Assembly: GCA_000934385.1 (NCBI GenBank)
Contig: KN880611.1
Location: 1-48,473, forward strand
DNA: 48,473 nucleotides
Direction of reading: 5' to 3'
Origin: Cylindrobasidium torrendii FP15055 ss-10
Lineage: Eukaryota > Basidiomycota > Agaricomycetes > Agaricales > Physalacriaceae
Made by a program: the position numbers and the translations under genes. Below are positions 45,495 to 48,473 of the stretch, piece after piece (positions within the stretch are counted from its first letter, which is position 1; each line of letters opens with the position of its first letter). The notes under the pieces are model-generated. The model did not search any database. It worked only from the letters and a program-made list of their open reading frames with translations, and was not told the DNA's origin.

Positions 45495-46010
45495 TTATGC
45501 CATAAGATATGCTATTAGTATGAAATCTAAGTAGCGATTTGTGATTGAGTGTTACAATTTGATACCCCTTGGATTGCATTGTTGGTCGTGCGAGCGGTCG
45601 TCTAAGCGTGTTCTGGCTGTGAGCTGAACAAGATGATTGAAGCACCGCGTTTTCAGTGTCACGTATTTGTTTGCAATGCGCAGTGCGGACGGGTCAAAGG
45701 AGGAAAAATAAGTAGCATATATCTACGCCTTTGAAAGTAGGGACCATCAAGGTCTAGTGCACAGTTCGCAATCGTAATAACGTGATACTAATGGGAGGTA
45801 CTTGAGCTGTACGGATGACTGGTAACAGGCATATATGTATGGCGAGGTAGTAAATAATAGAGTCTCTGCTCGTTGTCAAGTGTTCAAATATTTCCTGTTG
45901 AGTACTCGAGTGGCGTGATCACTCGATCAAGTCGAACGGCGAACGCACGTCAGATTAATTGACGAGTGTTTGTGCTGCGGAGATTAAGCGGATACACCTC
46001 TCTAACCATC
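45495..46010. other. Gene-free interval
   Basis: 3' region of secreted protein C and promoter of the jacalin-like gene. AT-rich; no gene seen. Confidence 0.5.
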
Positions 46011-46955
46011 ATGCAGCTCGTCAGGTAGGTCTGCAGAGCTCATCATCAAATCCCGCTGAATCATAGATCACCGTGACAGCCAACAGGATTTCGAGACTTT
46101 CAAGAGTGCGCCCAGGATTTTGCCATTACCTCATGCGGCTGATAGTCTTCGCGACCTAGGTGATCTCCTCGCACTTCTGCAAAACAAAGACGAGGATGTG
46201 AAATCTCTCAGGATTGAGCTCGAAGCCCTCAGGGCGTCCAACACCGAGCTTCGGGACGAGCTACATGTTGTCAAGGATTCCAACACAACTCTTGCGCATG
46301 AACTCAGCGAGATGCGGACGGCTATTGCAGCTCAGGCTAGCTCCGGAGTCAACCAAACAGACAATGTTGTCGAGCGACACCAAGCTGCTCTGGATGACAT
46401 TCAAGCCTCAATTGTGCGTTTAAGCTTTCTTCCCACGGACTGTGCGCTAACGCGTCACAGACGCCTCATTCACTAACCCGTGTGGGTCGAGCAGTTGGAA
46501 ACCCATACGGCGGCACACTCTTCAACGACTTTGGGACCACTCTGGCGCATGCCGTGCCAAAGATAACCTTCATTGCGATACGTCCATTCTATCACAGAAT
46601 CGGAGGGGTAAGCTACAGGCTGCTCTACCCAGATGGGTGGCGCACGAAAACCGTCCACGGCAAGCAAGACGCTGACAGGAAGCTTGAACTTCATGATGGT
46701 GAGTACATCACGAAGCTAGTCATTGGGACGGGACGCACACCTTGGGATGGTAACGCAAAGAGCATTCAATATCTCAACTGTATCACAAACATGGGTAGAG
46801 GGCTCGAAGGTGGAAAGAGGGCTGGACGTGATTGTGTAGACGTCTCTGCGCCCGAGAATGAGGAAGGCAAGGGAAAATGGGGCTTGGTTGGCTTCCTGGG
46901 TCGGTCGTGGGATGAAATAGATTGCCTAAGCCCGATTTGGGGCGCTGTTTATTAG
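46011..46955 (+). CDS. Coiled-coil jacalin-like lectin
   Basis: Three exons (14, 334 and 495 nt) give 280 aa. There is no signal peptide. An N-terminal heptad-type coiled coil runs to about residue 95 (LQNKDEDVKSLRIELEALRA). A complete jacalin-type beta-prism domain follows: VGNPYGGTLFNDFG, ITFIAIRPFYHRIGGVSYRL, LHDGEYITKLVIGTG, SIQYLNCITNMGRGLEGG, and the closing GFLGRSWDEIDCLSPIW. Jacalin domains bind mannose- or galactose-type sugars. The coiled coil suggests an oligomeric, intracellular protein. A tiny first exon (MQLV plus two bases) was chosen because it alone gives an in-frame join. A truncated relative lies downstream. Confidence 0.85.
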
Positions 46956-47496
46956 TGATAACATAGGTCTTTACAATTACGCACTCATGCATGTGAAGAG
47001 GGGGAAGATTGCCATGCCACCGGGCTGCGCCGCCGCTGCAGGGAGGTCATTTGCATCGCAAGGCATGTTCGCACCAGAGACCGCCAGACGGCCCAAGCTC
47101 CCCCAATCGTTCGCTCGAGCTCAACCCGCATCAAATCTAACCTCTTCCCAAAGACGCAGTGCCACTCCTCGGCACGTCGGCACACAGGGAACATCACAGA
47201 ATCTGTGATCCCGAGGTCGAATTTCACCAGGATTTCACGGAAAACCCCGGTGGAGGCCTGCGCACGCTTCTCAGGTAAGGATGTCCGTTGGTTTCTCATT
47301 ATATCCGTCGTATATTTCACATCGGTATTCGCCGAACGGGGGTTCGAACCTCGGGCCACTACGAGTGAACGGAGTCATTCTCTTTCTCAACCACCATGCT
47401 CATCCAACACCCCTCCAGAGCCTCTGACGATACGGCACTCCAAGTTCTGTCCTTGTGCGCGCGGTTTGAACTCTCTCAGCCCGAGGGTATTTACTG
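46956..47496. other. Gene-free interval
   Basis: Between the two jacalin-like genes. It contains GGTTCGAACC (47341-47350), a tRNA B-box look-alike, but no tRNA fold could be built on either strand. No gene supported. Confidence 0.5.
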
Positions 47497-48220
47497 ATGT
47501 ACCGTAGATGCCGCGAGCTCGAGGCGTTCAGAGGTCAGCGCCACTCTATCTAACATATTTTTGCTCTCTTTTTTTTTTGTAAAATGCTCATGTTTGCTAC
47601 AGCCTTCACGAAATATGCGCTGATGGAGTCCGATGGCAAGATTTCCGCCCTTCAGGACAAGCTAGAGACGACCGCAAGCGTTTGTGACGCCCTTCGCCGA
47701 ACTTCCGATGCGCAGCGCCTCGAGTTGTCGGAAGCGCGTGCAAAAATCAGAGCGCTTGAGAACAATATGCATGCTGAACTCGTCAAACAAGGGGACCTGC
47801 AAGCTCTCGCACAGCTCACTTCTTCGCATGAGGAGAGTGCGACAGAGGCGATGGCAGAGGCAACGAGCCTTAGGCACGGCTTAGAGGCCTCGGGGCCGCT
47901 TTCATCAACTGTTGCAGACCTGGATGCGGACAGTGAGTTGCCTCGAGAGGATTCCGAGGTAAAGACCCTGCTGGTGAGTGCTTCAGTCAATCTTTTGAAC
48001 GACAACGAGGACTCACCCATATTTGAAGCATGGTGTACTGTCGGACCGACATCTTCTCTGCGCTGGCGAAGCAGTCGGAGATCCTTGTATCGGAACCCCC
48101 TTCAGCGATCTTGGGTACATCAGCAAGCCCTTACTTTGTCCAGAAAAGGGGCCATTGTCCCGAGGAACCCTGGTTCTCAGAGAGATTCCAGATGTACGGG
48201 AGTATCTGGGATACATCTAA
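47497..48220 (+). CDS. Truncated relative of the jacalin-like lectin
   Basis: Three exons (37, 371 and 192 nt) give 199 aa. The start MYRRCRELEAFRAFTKYALM leads into a long coiled coil (ALQDKLETTASVCDALRRTS, then ARAKIRALENNMHAELVKQG) similar in layout to the upstream gene. The third exon begins like its jacalin domain: AGEAVGDPCIGTPFSDLG aligns with VGRAVGNPYGGTLFNDFG. The frame then ends after about 45 unrelated residues (..REYLGYI). Downstream, another frame carries a weak echo of the domain end (GCIDAL), so the domain seems to have lost its middle. It may be a coiled-coil-only protein or a decaying gene. Confidence 0.55.
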
Positions 48221-48282
48221 TTAGCAGTGGGAGTCTCTGGGAGACATCTAATCAGCAATGGGAGTCTCTGGGAGACGACCGG
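48200..48282 (+). repeat. 31-bp tandem repeat, about 2.5 copies
   Basis: Units start at 48200, 48231 and 48262. The first two share GAG-T-TCTGGGA-ACATCTAAT-AGCA-TGG with four mismatches; the third matches only its first half (GAGTCTCTGGGAGAC). The repeat begins inside the last codons of the truncated jacalin-like gene and includes its stop codon. Confidence 0.8.
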
Positions 48283-48473
48283 GGGTGTATAGATGCTCTC
48301 AGATGCAATGGGCCAGAAAGATGCTTTATATCAAGTAAGAAATAGAAAAGTAACAAGAGTAGCGAGGGAATGGCTCGATGGTGCTCAAAACAGAGAAGAT
48401 TGCGAGCGGGCAGCGCGGGCATGATGCTAGAACTCACTGAAGTCAAGCATTATCTTACAACCTTAGAGGCGGT
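48283..48473. other. Right-edge sequence, no gene seen
   Basis: Short remaining stretch after the 31-bp repeat. No gene can be supported before the window ends. Confidence 0.4.

Noticed and set aside
46985..47359. 124-codon minus-strand frame between the jacalin-like genes
   Set aside because: No family, no introns, low-complexity tail; equal support exists for unrelated frames on the other strand.
47330..47400. Possible tRNA, from GGTTCGAACC B-box-like sequence
   Set aside because: The word is a palindrome, so both strands were tried. The T stem has mismatches, and no 7-bp acceptor partner or A box lies at the right distance on either strand.

Overview
The window looks like a piece of a mushroom-forming basidiomycete (Agaricomycetes) nuclear genome. 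Genes are split by many introns, mostly 44-60 nt with GT(G/A)(C/A)G(T) donors. The recognisable genes are fungal: a STE3-type pheromone receptor, a Con-6 protein, a serine carboxypeptidase, an agaric-type F-box family and small secreted proteins. Most gene models were rebuilt by hand from splice sites, and exon lengths were summed to check the reading frame. No rRNA, convincing tRNA, CRISPR array or intact transposon was seen.

Layout. 1-4160: an open frame leaving the left edge, then meiotic MSH4 (19 exons, minus). 4678-5574: small secreted protein A. 5.6-8.3 kb: gene-poor, with one unidentified spliced locus near 6.4-6.8 kb. 8.3-12 kb: a microsomal GST (MGST3 type, plus), then a ferric reductase and a Ctr copper transporter (both minus), an apparent metal-uptake and redox neighbourhood. 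13.1-15.9 kb: glyoxalase I and a STE3-like receptor. 17.4-21.8 kb: membrane-anchored cysteine synthase diverging from SAGA subunit ADA2.

22.5-32.5 kb is the most unusual part. Three large 10-exon F-box paralogs with conserved CxxC pairs are mixed with two copies of an unrecognised ~220-aa gene. Four of these five genes form a tandem duplication of a two-gene unit on the minus strand. One small-gene copy is frameshifted.

32.9-44.1 kb: Con-6, an O-fucosyltransferase-like Golgi enzyme, a cytosolic GST, a small membrane coiled-coil protein, secreted protein B, a GPI-type serine carboxypeptidase and the SNARE VTI1. 44.6-48.5 kb: secreted protein C, a coiled-coil jacalin-like lectin, and a truncated downstream relative that ends in a 31-bp tandem repeat.

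The best candidates for undescribed biology are the duplicated F-box/small-protein unit, the three secreted paralogs with a Glu-Val repeat, invariant exon sizes and matching TATA boxes, the coiled-coil jacalin pair, and the orphan spliced locus at 6.4-6.8 kb.
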